The notes under the pieces are model-generated. The model worked only from the letters and a program-made list of their open reading frames with translations, was not told where the DNA came from and ran no database searches. Positions 1 through 9,504 of a stretch of DNA of 64,000 nt are shown in pieces (the first letter of the stretch is position 1; every line of letters starts with the position of its first letter). The position numbers and the translations under genes were made by a program. Source of the stretch: Bog-473 sp963751335 (lineage in GTDB: Bacteria; Actinomycetota; Acidimicrobiia; Acidimicrobiales; RAAP-2); NCBI GenBank assembly GCA_963751335.1, contig CAVVUB010000008.1, forward strand, positions 1,302,001 to 1,366,000. The letters run 5' to 3'.

Positions 1-98
1 GTCGGGCCGCTCTGACCGCAACCGGCCAGAAGGAGGATCAGCAGCGCAAGTCCGCCGAGTGGCGTGGCACGCCCCGGAAGCGGTCGCCGGCGCGCCAC
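1..98 (-). CDS. Lipoprotein, N-terminal part (cut by window edge)
   Basis: Reading the minus strand from a GTG at 98 gives a basic N-terminus (VARRR), a hydrophobic stretch (GGLALLILLL) and the lipobox LAGC followed by GQSGP, after which the frame runs off the window. This is a clear type II signal peptide, so the product should be exported and lipid-anchored at its Cys. The start lies only 5 nt beyond the surE stop codon, so the two are probably co-transcribed. The mature domain is outside the window and its function cannot be told. Confidence 0.6.
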   Translation of the reverse strand, partial: MARRRPLPGRATPLGGLALLILLLAGCGQSGP

Positions 99-103
99 GG
101 GGC

Positions 104-1043
104 TCAGCCCGAGAAACGGAAGGGGGAGAGCGCCGCCTCGAGGCCCCCGTCGAGCTGGGCCAGCAGCTCGCGGTCCTCGTCGGCCCGCGGGCCGCGCAGC
201 GCGGTGAGGGCGGCGTAGCCCTGGGCGACCAGGGTGGCGTCCTCGGCCCCGGCGTCGGCCAGGCCCAGATCGCTCGAGTGGGGAAAGGGCGACCCGACGG
301 TGAGCACGATCTCACCCTTCTCCTCGGGTTCTCCCTCCATGAACGAGCGTGAGGCCTCGAGCGCGGCCGGGCCTTCGATCTCCTCCTGGTTGGGGGCCTC
401 CCAGGTCCAGGAACCCTCGGCCGACTTGATCAGGCCCGCCCCGCTGACCCGGGCCCAGCGCAATCCCCGCACCTCGGCGAGGGGCAGGGCGGGCACGTTC
501 AGGTTGAGCACCGTGCGGGTGGGGGCCGCCATCAGCAGCGGGAGCAGGGCCATGGCCAGGTCGGCCGCCGACTCCCAGGGATCGGGTTCGACGCCGGCGC
601 GCAACGACACCGCCAGGGCGCTGATGCCCAGTTGGCTGGCCGTCGAGCGCGGCACCCACGGTGCCCGAGTGCAGGATCGACCGCCCGACATTGACCCCGT
701 GGTTGATGCCCGAGAGCACCAGGTCGGGTTTGGGCCCCACCGCACCGAGCGCGCCCGCGATCACCGAGAGGGCGGGCGAGGCATCGAGCCCGTACGCCTC
801 CACCTCGGGCGCGCCCTCCACGAAGGCCCGCTGATAGGGGATGGTCGTCTTGTCGGTCACCGAGCCCACGGCGGCGCCCGCACCGCTGTAGTTCGAGCTT
901 GGGGCCACCACGACGATCTCGTGCGGCGCGCCCGGGCCGTCCGGACCCGTGTGCTCCGTCCAGCGCACCAGCGCCCGGGTGAGTGCGGCCAGTCCCGGCG
1001 CACCCACCCCGTCATCGTTGGTGACCAGGATCCTCACGTGCAT
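104..1043 (-). CDS. surE: 5'/3'-nucleotidase SurE (frameshifted)
   Basis: SurE hydrolyses nucleoside 5'- and 3'-monophosphates in the cytoplasm using a metal held by an N-terminal DD motif. The start of the protein has ILVTNDDG, then APSSNYSGAGAAV and SGINHGVNVG, all SurE signatures. The ATG at 1043 places MHVRILVTNDDG at the N-terminus as usual; longer upstream starts look spurious. Near position 650 the frame changes: after GTVGAALDG the expected continuation (QLGISALAVSL) is found in the next frame and runs to the stop at 104. The net excess is one base, so this is a consensus error or a recent inactivation. Total length (about 310 codons) is slightly above the usual 250-270. The following lipoprotein gene starts a few bases after it. 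Confidence 0.85.
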
Positions 1044-1180
1044 CGACCCTACAGGGCCGCTCGGGTGGGGCCGAGCCGCAGTCACCGGCCGTTCGTCACC
1101 CGGTTACTCCGCCGTCACCCCGGGCCGCCGGCGCAGCCTCACCCAAGTCGGAGGCCCGGTCTGCTTCGAATTCACCCCAC

Positions 1181-2125
1181 ATGCCGCCCCAGTCGCCCAG
1201 GATCTCCGTCGCCTCGCCCACGGGCCAACAGTGGCGCATCGGGCACGGCCGCCAGGAGGTCGTCGTCTGCGAGGTCGGCGCCACCCTGCGGACCTACACC
1301 GTCGCCGACGCCCCGGTGCTCGATGGCTTCGCGGCCGACGAATGGTCCCACTCGGGCCGGGGCCAGGTGCTCGCCCCCTGGCCCAACCGCCTGGCCGACG
1401 GCCGCTTCGAATTCCACGGGGTCCGGGCCCAGGCCGCGCTGGACGAGCCCGAACGGCACAACGCCATCCACGGCCTGGTCCGCTGGCTGCCCTGGACCCT
1501 CCAGACCCGGCACCAGAACCAGGTCTCGTTGCGCCTCCAGCTCCACCCCTCGCCCGGGTATCCCTTCTCGCTGCTGCTCGAGCTCGACTATCACGTGGGT
1601 CGCGAGGGCCTCACCGTGACGACCCGGGCCCGTTCGCTCCAGGAAGGGCCCGTCCCTTTCGGCCTCGGCTTCCACCCCTACCTGACCGCCGGCACCGAGA
1701 CCGTCGACGGGGCCATCCTGCGCGTCCCGGCCCGCCACACCCTCGACACCGACGACCGCGGGCTGCCGACGGGTGCGTTGAGCCCCGTCGAAGGGACCGA
1801 GCGGGACTTCACCACGCAGCGCTTCGTCGGGCCCGCCGTGCTCGATACGGCGTTCACCACCCTCGAGCGCAACGCCGAGGGCCGGGCCGAGGCCAGCCTC
1901 GACGCGCCCGGCGGGGCCCGGGGCGCGACGCTCTGGGTCGACCAGGGTTTCGGGTATCTCATGGTGTACACCGGCGACACGTTGCCCGAGCAGGCGCGCC
2001 GTCGCCGGGCCGTGGCCCTCGAGCCCATGACGTGCCCGCCCAACGCGCTGCGCACCGCCAAGGACGTCATCGAGCTCCAGCCCGACCAGGAGTGGTCGGC
2101 CAGCTGGGGCATCACCCCCCGGTGA
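1181..2125 (+). CDS. Aldose 1-epimerase family protein
   Basis: 314 residues with the galactose-mutarotase fold. Motifs visible are LAPWPNRLADGRFEF (about residues 64-78), NAIHGLVRWLPW with the conserved His (near 95) and GFHPYLT (near 163), then a late Glu in ALEPMTCPPNA that matches the catalytic base region. The family interconverts alpha and beta anomers of hexoses; this subgroup resembles YihR-type epimerases, whose substrate varies. Its stop overlaps the GTG start of the next SDR gene (GTGA), so the pair is translationally coupled. It is divergent from surE. Confidence 0.8.
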   Translation: MPPQSPRISVASPTGQQWRIGHGRQEVVVCEVGATLRTYTVADAPVLDGFAADEWSHSGRGQVLAPWPNRLADGRFEFHGVRAQAALDEPERHNAIHGLVRWLPWTLQTRHQNQVSLRLQLHPSPGYPFSLLLELDYHVGREGLTVTTRARSLQEGPVPFGLGFHPYLTAGTETVDGAILRVPARHTLDTDDRGLPTGALSPVEGTERDFTTQRFVGPAVLDTAFTTLERNAEGRAEASLDAPGGARGATLWVDQGFGYLMVYTGDTLPEQARRRRAVALEPMTCPPNALRTAKDVIELQPDQEWSASWGITPR

Positions 2126-2871
2126 CCTCGTCGGCGGCGCCGCTGGCCGGTCGGGCCGTCCTGATCACCGGCTCCTCGAGCGGCATCGGCGAGGCGACCG
2201 CCCGTGCCTTCGCCGACCTCGGGGCGGCCGTGCTCGTCAACTCCGCCCGCTCGGTCGAGGCCGGCGCGGCCGTGGCCGCGTCACTGCCCGACGCCCTCTA
2301 CGTCCAGGGTGACATCACGGATCCCGAGGTCCCCGAAAGTCTGGTGGCGGCCGCACTCGAGCACTGGGGGCGCCTCGACACCCTGGTGAACAATGCGGGG
2401 ACGACCGCCCTGATTCCGCACGAGGACGTCGAGGCGGCCACCGTCGACGTGTGGCGCCGCATCTTCGAGGTGAACGTCTTCGCGACGTGGTCGATGTCGG
2501 TGGCGGCCCTGCCCGCGCTGAAGGACGGCGACGGTGGGTCGATCGTGAACGTGGCCTCGGTCGCCGGCGTGCGCCCGACCGGCTCGTCCATCCCCTACGC
2601 GGCGAGCAAGGCCGCGCTGAACCACATGACCGTGCTCCTGGCCAAGGTGGTCGGTCCAGGGGTGCGGGTCAATGCCGTGGCCCCCGGTCTGGTCGACACC
2701 CCCTGGACCGAGGACTGGGACCTCGTGCGCGAGGTCGTCCAGCAGGCGGCCCCGCTCAAGCGCACGGGGCGGCCCGACGACGTGGCCGAGGTCGTGGTGG
2801 CGCTGGCCCGGGCCGCCTACGTCACCGGCCAGGTCGTGGTGATCGACGGCGGGTTGTCCCTGACCACCTGA
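2122..2871 (+). CDS. SDR family oxidoreductase
   Basis: 249-residue classical short-chain dehydrogenase. It has the cofactor loop TGSSSGIG near residue 14, NNAG (VNNAGTTA), the catalytic Ser in SIVNVASVAG, the YAASK catalytic Tyr/Lys pair and a C-terminal VTGQVVVIDGG typical of the FabG-like branch. The GTG start at 2122 overlaps the stop of the upstream epimerase gene by 4 nt, which fixes the start and suggests a two-gene operon. The substrate cannot be assigned; a sugar or sugar-lactone is a guess from the neighbour. Confidence 0.85.
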   Translation: MTSSAAPLAGRAVLITGSSSGIGEATARAFADLGAAVLVNSARSVEAGAAVAASLPDALYVQGDITDPEVPESLVAAALEHWGRLDTLVNNAGTTALIPHEDVEAATVDVWRRIFEVNVFATWSMSVAALPALKDGDGGSIVNVASVAGVRPTGSSIPYAASKAALNHMTVLLAKVVGPGVRVNAVAPGLVDTPWTEDWDLVREVVQQAAPLKRTGRPDDVAEVVVALARAAYVTGQVVVIDGGLSLTT

Positions 2872-2883
2872 GCGGGCGGCGCG

Positions 2884-3816
2884 TCAGGCCGGCCGGGGCA
2901 TCACCCAGCGCACCACGTCCGAGAGCATGCGCATCAGCGGCGTGACGGCGAGCGTGTCGACCACGAAGTCGACCGGGGGAGCCACGGAGAGGCCCAGCTC
3001 GCGGCGTGCCCATGCGGGCAGCACGCCGATGGCCGCCGCCACCACCAACGAGTACACGGCGCGCTCGCCCGGGTTGTTGGCCACGCCGCGCAAGAGCCAG
3101 TCCCGGGCCTGGCGGGCCTGCGGCCCGGCGTACAGCTTGGGCCGCAGGCGCAGGAGATAGCTCTCGGCCTCGTCCACCGTGAGCGGCGCCCACTTCGCCC
3201 CGAGGTCGAAGGCGATGGGGGCCATCTCCTCGTAGTACCGGTCGCGTTCGCTCCGGTCGAGGGTCTGGGATCCGTAGCGCTGCGAGGAGGCCAGGAAGCT
3301 CGAGATCTCGGCCACGTGGATGAAGGTCACGAGCTCGGGATCGGCCGCCGAGTACCTGCGGCCGTCGGGTGCGATGCCCTTGACCCGGCGGTGTACCCGG
3401 AGGACCTGGGCCACTGCGGCCTCCGCCTGCGCCGTCGTGCCGTAGGTCGTGGTGCCGACGAACTGCGCGGTCCGGCGCAGGCGCCCGAGCGGGTCGTCGC
3501 GATAGCCGGAGTGGTCGGCCACGCCGGCCATGGCCAGCGGGTGCAAGGTCTGGAGCAAGAGGGCGCTCACCCCGCCGATGACCATGGCGGCCAGGTCACC
3601 GTGGACCTGGCGGGCGACGCCGTCGGGAGCCATGAAGGACTCGTCCGGATCGCTCGAGACGGTGCCGCGCCGCTCGCCGATGCCGATGGCCCGCCGGACG
3701 CTCCGCTCCATGCCGCCACGGGCGGGCGCGGCCAGCTCGCCGACCAGGCGCAGGGGGGCTGCGGCCACGCTCTCGCCGAGCGCGGCGGCCCGTCCGAGTG
3801 CGTGCAGCTCCGACAC
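2884..3816 (-). CDS. DUF2236 (MpaB-like) oxygenase family protein
   Basis: 310 residues from a GTG at 3816. The core LLLQTLHPLAMAGVADHSGY, then DPLGRLRRTAQFVGTTTYG and VLRVHRRVKG are hallmarks of DUF2236, a family that includes the fungal oxygenase MpaB and the rubber oxygenase Lcp and binds haem through conserved His residues. WAPLTVDE and LRLRPKLYAGP follow in the second half. No signal peptide is visible. The start is 43 nt from the divergent ketopantoate-reductase-like gene, so both promoters share a short interval. Function beyond a probable redox role is unknown. Confidence 0.75.
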   Translation of the reverse strand: MSELHALGRAAALGESVAAAPLRLVGELAAPARGGMERSVRRAIGIGERRGTVSSDPDESFMAPDGVARQVHGDLAAMVIGGVSALLLQTLHPLAMAGVADHSGYRDDPLGRLRRTAQFVGTTTYGTTAQAEAAVAQVLRVHRRVKGIAPDGRRYSAADPELVTFIHVAEISSFLASSQRYGSQTLDRSERDRYYEEMAPIAFDLGAKWAPLTVDEAESYLLRLRPKLYAGPQARQARDWLLRGVANNPGERAVYSLVVAAAIGVLPAWARRELGLSVAPPVDFVVDTLAVTPLMRMLSDVVRWVMPRPA

Positions 3817-3859
3817 GCCGAGAGCTTGCCACGGCGGCGGGCGTGGCAGAGTGCACTCC

Positions 3860-4837
3860 GTGCGCTTCGTCGTCGTGGGTGCCGGTGCCATCGGTGGTTC
3901 GGCGGGAGCCCGCCTGTTCCAAGCGGGCCATGACGTCACCCTGGTGGCCCGGGGCGCACACGGTCGGGCCCTCGAGGCGTCGGGTCTGCATTTCGAGGCA
4001 CCGGGCGAGACCGTGACCCTGCCCATCCCCACGGTGTCCGAGCCGGCGCTGGTGAGCTGGACGGACGACACCGTCGTCCTGCTGGGGGTCAAGGGACAGC
4101 ACACCGAGTACGCCTTGACCCAGTTGAGCGTGGCCCCGCCCTCCATCGCCGTCGTCTGCCTGCAGAACGGCGTCGAGAACGAACGCCGGGTCCTGCGCCA
4201 CTTCGCCGACACCTACGGGGTGTGTGTCATGTGCCCGGCCACCCAGCTTCGGCCCGGGGTGATCCAGGTGCACTCGGCTCCGGTCTCGGGCATGCTCGAC
4301 CTCGGCCGTTTCCCCGCGGGTCTCGACGACCGGGGTCAGGCCATCGCCGACGCCATCGATGCCACGGCGTTCCAGTCGATCGCCCGGCCCGACATCATGC
4401 GCTGGAAGTGCCGCAAGCTGTTGATGAACCTGGCCAATGCGGCGGAGGCCCTGTCCGGGCCCGGGGGGCGTTTCAGCCCCCTGGCCAAGGCGGCGCAGCG
4501 CGAAGGGGTCGCCGCGCTGGCTGCGGCCGGCATCGACGTGGCCAGCGCCGAGGAGGACCGGGAGCGACGGGGCGACCTCCTCCAGATGGCCGCGACGTCG
4601 ACGGGCGAGTGGCAGGGCGGGTCGAGCTGGCAGAGCCTGGCCCGCGGGGCCGGTTCCATCGAGGCCGAGTTCCTCAATGGTGAGATCGTCATGCTCGGTC
4701 GCCTCCACGGTGTGCCCACGCCGGTGAACGCCCTCCTGGAACGCCTGGCCGTGCGGGCCGCCGCCGAGAAGCAGCCGCCCGGTCGGTGGACGATCGAGGC
4801 GTTGAGCCGGGAAGCCGGGATTGCGCATGCCGAGTGA
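3860..4837 (+). CDS. 2-dehydropantoate 2-reductase family protein
   Basis: 325 residues. The N-terminal Rossmann loop VVGAGAIGGSAGARL lies directly after the GTG start, followed by LLGVKGQHTEYAL and CLQNGVENE (the NG-E motif of ketopantoate reductases), and a C-terminal helical domain with KLLMNLANAAEAL and FLNGEIVMLGRLHGVPTP. The canonical enzyme reduces 2-dehydropantoate to pantoate with NADPH in pantothenate synthesis, but actinobacteria carry several paralogues, so the exact substrate is open. It overlaps the following DinB-like gene by 11 nt. A GTG at 3851 is an alternative start. Confidence 0.8.
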   Translation: MRFVVVGAGAIGGSAGARLFQAGHDVTLVARGAHGRALEASGLHFEAPGETVTLPIPTVSEPALVSWTDDTVVLLGVKGQHTEYALTQLSVAPPSIAVVCLQNGVENERRVLRHFADTYGVCVMCPATQLRPGVIQVHSAPVSGMLDLGRFPAGLDDRGQAIADAIDATAFQSIARPDIMRWKCRKLLMNLANAAEALSGPGGRFSPLAKAAQREGVAALAAAGIDVASAEEDRERRGDLLQMAATSTGEWQGGSSWQSLARGAGSIEAEFLNGEIVMLGRLHGVPTPVNALLERLAVRAAAEKQPPGRWTIEALSREAGIAHAE

Positions 4838-5312
4838 GCGCGGCGCCGCGTTGGCCGACGACTTCAGGGAGGCCAACGCCGACGCCATCGCTTTCGCCCG
4901 GAGCTGCCGTGAGGACGAGTGGGCCGCGTCCGTGCCGGGTGAAGAGTGGTCGGTCGGCGTCGTCCTCCACCACATCGCCGAAGGACACGGACAGAGCGCC
5001 CGCTGGCTGCGGGCGATGAGCGGCGGGCAGGCCGTGACCGAAACCGCGGCGGACATCGACCGGGCCAACGCCGACCACGCGGTGCAGGCAGGATCGGTCG
5101 GACCGGCCGAGACCATCGTGTTGCTCACCGAACGCGGGGCCGAGCTCGAGGCGCTGCTGCGCCTGCTCGACGACGATCAGCTGGACCGGGCGGCGCCGTT
5201 CGGTCCGGCCGGGGGACAGGTCTTCGGTGCGGCGGACCTGGCACCGGTTGCGGCGCGCCACACCCGCGAGCACCTGGCCCATGCCAGAGGTGCGCTGCAC
5301 CGTCCGGCCTGA
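4827..5312 (+). CDS. DinB-like / maleylpyruvate isomerase N-terminal-type protein
   Basis: 161 residues, predicted mostly helical. EEWSVGVVLHHIAEGHGQSARW and AARHTREHLAHARGAL hold the spaced His residues (HH...H and H..EH) of the DinB/YfiT four-helix fold that binds a metal. Members act as thiol-dependent transferases or isomerases (bacillithiol, mycothiol) or have no known role. The ATG at 4827 overlaps the preceding reductase gene, which argues for one operon. A TTG at 4821 is in frame but less likely. Confidence 0.65.
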   Translation: MPSERGAALADDFREANADAIAFARSCREDEWAASVPGEEWSVGVVLHHIAEGHGQSARWLRAMSGGQAVTETAADIDRANADHAVQAGSVGPAETIVLLTERGAELEALLRLLDDDQLDRAAPFGPAGGQVFGAADLAPVAARHTREHLAHARGALHRPA

Positions 5313-5354
5313 CGCAGTCCTGTCAGCCGCGCCTGGCGCCCGAGCGGGACGCCC

Positions 5355-7640
5355 TCAGTCCGCGTGCAGGGCGGTGCGGATCTCGTCCACCGGGTCGGTC
5401 CTCGGTGTCCCCGGCGCCTCGATGCGCACCTGGTGCACGGTGCCCCCGAAGGGCGCCGGGGGCGAGTAGCGGGGGACACCGGGAACCCGACGTCGTGTCC
5501 GATCCGCAGGCCGGCGCCGCCGTGCTGCACCGCCATCGGGAGCATGCCCTCGAAGGAGGTCGCATCGACCTCGGTCCCGTCGAGCAGGAGCGCCATGCGT
5601 CCGGGCGCTCCGCGCCCTCCGAGCACGTAGCGCACGGTGAGCTCGTGGGAGCCCGGACGGAGCGTGGCGTCGTCGGCCAGCTCGATGACGTCGTAGGCGC
5701 GGGCGAAGGTGAAATGGACCTGCGCCGCCGCGACGTAGAGGGCGTAGCCACCGAACCAGTCCCCGAGCGCGCAGACCACGCCGTCGGGCGACCCGGTGCC
5801 GGTGTCGACGTCGGCCGTCATTTTGAAACCGCCCCAGAGGAGCGGTACCGACTCGTCGGCCACCGGCCCGCCCCCGGGCAGGAAGACCCGGGACGAGCCC
5901 GCCGGCCACGGCGGTGGGATGAAGCCGGCAAAGCGGTCGACCAGCCCGTCGGAGATGGGCAGCACGTTGTTGCGTGCTGCCTCGGCGTCCCACAGGTCAC
6001 TCAGCTGGCGCACCCGCTCGGGCTCGTCGTCGGCCCGGTCGTGCGCCTCGGAGAAGTCGACCGTGAGATCGAAGAGCTCCCAGCGGTCCTCGTCGAAGTC
6101 GCGGCTGCCGATCGCCAGTTCTTCTTCGTCGAGCACGCCCGTGCTGATGTGGTCGGTCGTGGCCTTCCAGCCCTCGTGGTAGATCGACCGGGAGCCCATC
6201 ATCTCGAAGTACTGCGTGTGGTGGACCTCGGCGGCTTCCGGGTCGTCGAGCGCAGGCAACAGGCTGGCCCCGTCCACCGGCTGTTGGGGCACGCCGTCGA
6301 TCTCGTCGGGTACCTCGAGGCCGGCCGCGGCCAGGATGGTGGGGAGCAGGTCGACGGCGTGGCTGAATTGGGGACGCACCGTCCCCGGCTGGGCCACGCG
6401 GCCGCCCCAGTGCACGATGAGCGGCGTGCGGGTGCCCCCCAACCAGGTGTAGCGCTTCCAGAGCTTGTGCGGGGTGTTGCCGGCCCAGGCCCAGCCCCAC
6501 GAGTAGTGGTTGTAGGTCGTGAACCCGCCCCAGTCGTCGTAGTGGGCGAGATTCTCCTCGAGCGACTCGCGGACGTGCGCCGTGAAGCGGTGCTCGTTGA
6601 GGCTGCCGTCCTTGCCCCCTTCGGCGCTCGCCCCGTTGTCCGAGAAGACCATGAGCAGCGTGTTGTCCATCAGCCCGAAGGTCTCGAGGGCCGACACGAC
6701 CCGCCCGATCTGGGCGTCGGTATGGGTGAGGAAGCCGGCAAAGACCTCCTGTTGGCGGGCCAGCATGCGGCGTTCGTCGGGCGAGTGGTCGTCCCAGGCC
6801 CGTACCCACTGGGGCCGAGGTGTCAGCTCGGTTCGGGCCGGAACGACACCGTTGGCCACCTGCCGGGCGAACACGCCCTCACGCCAGGCATCCCACCCCT
6901 GATCGAAGACGCCGCGGTAGGGATCCACCCACTCCTGCGTGACGTGATGCGGGGCGTGCATGGCACCGAGGGCGAAGTACAAGAAGAAGGGCTTGCCCGG
7001 AGCGCCCTGCTGCTGGTCCTGGACCATGCGGATGGCCTGATCGGCCAGGTCCTCGCTCAGGTGGTAGCCCTCGTCGGGCCGGCGCGGCGGGTCGACGTAG
7101 TGGTTGTCGCTGACGAGGTTGGGCGTCCAATGGTTGGTGTCGCCCTGGAGGAAGCCGTAGTAGCGCTCGAATCCGAGGCCCAGGGGCCAGGTGTCGAAGG
7201 GCCCGGCGGCTGAGCGGTGCCAGCGCGGCGTGAGGTGCCACTTGCCCACCGCCATGGCGGAGTACCCGGCGTCACGGAGAAGGCGGGGCAGGGGCACCGC
7301 GGTCTTCGGCAACCGTGCGTGGTAGCCGGGGAAGCCCAAGGGGATGTCGGCCAGAAAGCCCATGCCGACGGCGTGATGGTTGCGCCCGGTGAAGAACGAG
7401 GCCCGGGTGGGCGAGCAGAGCGAGGTGACATGGAACCGGTTGAAGGCCGCACCGCCGGCCGCCGAGCGCGTCCAGGTGGGGGGTGCCGATGTCGGACCCG
7501 AAGGCCCCCAAATGACCGAATCCGGTGTCATCGAGGACGACGACCACGATGTTGGGAGCCCCTTCCGGCGGATGGGGGTGAGGGGGGATGCGCGGCACCG
7601 ATTCGGACGCCGTGAAGCCGATCTGTTGGGGTTCGTCCAC
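5355..7640 (-). CDS. Arylsulfatase family protein (two frameshifts)
   Basis: A large sulfatase (about 760 codons) of the alkaline-phosphatase superfamily that hydrolyses sulfate esters. The first segment gives NIVVVVLDDTGFGHLGAFG (metal-binding DD); the frame changes near 7460 and continues with CSPTRASFFTGRNH, the formylglycine signature C-x-P-x-R, then AVGKWHL and a metal-site DNGASAEGG. A second change near 5470 is needed to reach FGGTVHQVRIEAPG and the stop at 5355. The two shifts compensate, so the total is a multiple of three. GTG 7640 (VDEPQQIGFTASES) is the best start; no signal peptide is visible, so the protein may be cytosolic. It is divergent from the small membrane protein at 7703. 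Confidence 0.8.
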
Positions 7641-7702
7641 GGGTCGAGAGGGTAGACGGTCAAGACGTCTTCGCGCCCTGTCCAGGGGTAACGTGTTGGG
7701 TG

Positions 7703-7987
7703 ATGCAGGGTCACGTGCCGGTACCACCCCAGCCTCACTTTCCTGAGGGGCTGGCGCCGTTCATCGGTTACGTCGCCACCCGGGAGCCCCGGCCCCTGGG
7801 CGAGCGGCCGCCCGAGGAACCGGGCTGGGCCGACGTCGACGGCACCGTGCTCGACGTCTTCGACGACGTCGGCGATTGGGAGCCGATGCGCCGGCCCTTC
7901 TTCAAGGTGATGGCGGTCGTCATCGCCATCTCCCTGGTCATCGGCGGTGTGAGCACCGTGCTCGAGGTGTTGCTGAACGCACGGTGA
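7703..7987 (+). CDS. Small single-pass membrane protein
   Basis: 94 residues. The first 70 are polar and Pro-rich with acidic stretches (VLDVFDDVGDWEP); a single transmembrane helix follows (FKVMAVVIAISLVIGGVSTVLEV) that ends near the C-terminus. ATG 7703 was chosen; a GTG lies one codon earlier. The predicted topology has the long tail in the cytoplasm. I do not recognise the family. It is transcribed divergently from the sulfatase, with about 60 nt between them. Confidence 0.55.
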   Translation: MQGHVPVPPQPHFPEGLAPFIGYVATREPRPLGERPPEEPGWADVDGTVLDVFDDVGDWEPMRRPFFKVMAVVIAISLVIGGVSTVLEVLLNAR

Positions 7988-8032
7988 GCGGGCGCGCAAT
8001 GGCGCCGCTGCTCGACCGGGACGGGTTGAGTC

Positions 8033-8512
8033 TCATCGTAATCTCAGCTTGGCATCGCGGAAATTGCCTCCTGGTGTTCCGCCGTTCGTTGACCAGAACT
8101 GCGAAGAACGTGATTGGGTCGAGGCGCAGTCGACGGACCACCCCGCCGTTGCTCTTGCCGGCAAAGCAACTTCGACCGGTCGTTCGAGATGCATGTCCGA
8201 AGTGGTCCAACTGGGCTCCGCCACCAAGATGTTCGCAGGCTGATGTGATGCCGAGGCGGCGACCTGGCGAGATGGCCTGACCAACCCGACCTGGAAGGCG
8301 AACGCTGCGGCTCGCACCCGATCTTTGAGCCCGAGCTTGGTCAAGATCTTGCCGACATGGGACTTCACGGTCGCTTCGGAGACGAAGAGATGTTCAGCGA
8401 TCTCGGCGTTCGAGAGGCCTTCGGCCGCCACGATCAGTTCCTCACGCTCGCCTTCGGTCAACATGTCGAGCTCTGCACGGTCGACCGGTGACACCGGGGC
8501 GACCGTGAACAT
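8033..8512 (-). CDS. Stand-alone LuxR-type HTH protein (response-regulator fragment)
   Basis: 159 residues from ATG 8512. Residues 18-80 form a NarL/FixJ DNA-binding domain: LTEGEREELIVAAEGLSNAE, then VSEATVKSHVGKIL and KDRVRAAAFAFQVGLVRPS. In ordinary response regulators this sequence ends the protein and a receiver domain precedes it. Here there is no receiver (the upstream gene ends 11 nt before the start) and about 75 residues of low-similarity tail follow. It is therefore either a truncated regulator, with the tail read through after loss of its stop, or a small HTH-only regulator. It is the third gene of the PadR operon. Confidence 0.6.
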   Translation of the reverse strand: MFTVAPVSPVDRAELDMLTEGEREELIVAAEGLSNAEIAEHLFVSEATVKSHVGKILTKLGLKDRVRAAAFAFQVGLVRPSRQVAASASHQPANILVAEPSWTTSDMHLERPVEVALPARATAGWSVDCASTQSRSSQFWSTNGGTPGGNFRDAKLRLR

Positions 8513-8523
8513 GTCCTGACCGC

Positions 8524-9504
8524 TCAACCTTCCCGGATCCTCGCCCAGACCCGGACCTCTCGCACCACGCCGGCCACAGCTGCGCCCACGGCGACAGCCA
8601 TCGTGGCAACGCTGGCGATGAGCCAAGTGTCCCATGATGAACCGGCGGCACCGCCGGGGCTGGCGTCCAAGAATGCGGGGGCGTGCATTGCCATTGCCGC
8701 CCACCAGACCACGGTGGTGCCCATCATGATCAACATCGCTGCCGCGACAGCAGCGGCCACTATCGACTCCACAATGAGCACCGTTTTCGGGAACTCCAGC
8801 CGCCTGGCCGCGGCAATCGCCAACACCGTCCACAGGGTCAAGGTGATCGCAAGAAGCGTCACCCAGAACAAGAACAGGATTCCGTACCAGTGGAGACCGC
8901 CGTTCCGTTGATGAGTCGTGAGTCGGTGTGCCCATAGCAAAAACGGCACCGTGACGACGCCCATGAGGGCCGTGCAGGCAACGGCTCGCACGAAGTGCCC
9001 ACGAAGTGAACCCCAACCCCCAGATCGCAGAAATCGTAGGAACGCAGGCAGAGCGAGAATTGCGCCCGTGACAACGAGGACGCACGCGAGTCCGGCCACC
9101 GTTTGGACCACCGTGAAGGCGATGTCAGGCACCCGGTGCGCCGCGCTGCCGTGAGGCAGTGCTCCGTCAAAATGCTCGGAGAGCTTGGCGAAGCTGGCGC
9201 CGGCGATGACGAAGAGGGTCCAGGCAGCGAGAACGACGAGTGCCCCGGCCCGCGCACGATCGGCCGCCGCTGCGGAGTCACCCGTCAGTCCCGATTGCCT
9301 GGCCCGCTGCTGTAGCCCGCGGGGAACAAGGCTTAGACGAACCATGACCGGGAGGTTGTCTCCGTACTCGTCGTCGAGAAGAGCGACGAATTCGTCTCCG
9401 TATCGGGAGCGCCACTGCTGTGGATACCAGCGGAGGCGGGGATCGCTCCTGCCGTCGTCCACACCGAAACCAACGTCCTTCGCTCGCCGCGCTCTCGATC
9501 GCAT
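8524..9504 (-). CDS. Multi-pass membrane protein linked to PadR regulator
   Basis: About 326 residues. The N-terminus RLRWYPQQWRSRYGDEFVAL matches the short cytosolic motif (YP..WR.RYG.E) seen in membrane proteins paired with PadR regulators. Six or so hydrophobic segments follow (for example LVVLAAWTLFVIAGAS, VVQTVAGLACVLVVTGAIL, WYGILFLFWVTLLAITL). Its start overlaps the padR stop (TGATG), so the two are translationally coupled. Such pairs often act like a sigma/anti-sigma or regulator/sensor unit, but the role here is unknown. A GTG at 9507 is an alternative start. Confidence 0.65.
   Translation of the reverse strand: MRSRARRAKDVGFGVDDGRSDPRLRWYPQQWRSRYGDEFVALLDDEYGDNLPVMVRLSLVPRGLQQRARQSGLTGDSAAAADRARAGALVVLAAWTLFVIAGASFAKLSEHFDGALPHGSAAHRVPDIAFTVVQTVAGLACVLVVTGAILALPAFLRFLRSGGWGSLRGHFVRAVACTALMGVVTVPFLLWAHRLTTHQRNGGLHWYGILFLFWVTLLAITLTLWTVLAIAAARRLEFPKTVLIVESIVAAAVAAAMLIMMGTTVVWWAAMAMHAPAFLDASPGGAAGSSWDTWLIASVATMAVAVGAAVAGVVREVRVWARIREG

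Noticed and set aside
234..1619. 461-codon open frame on the plus strand
   Set aside because: Overlaps surE and the start of the epimerase gene; composition is Arg/Pro/Ser-rich as expected for a GC-rich shadow frame.
3596..5128. 510-codon open frame on the minus strand
   Set aside because: Antisense to the ketopantoate-reductase-like gene and part of the DinB-like gene; no motif or ribosome site.
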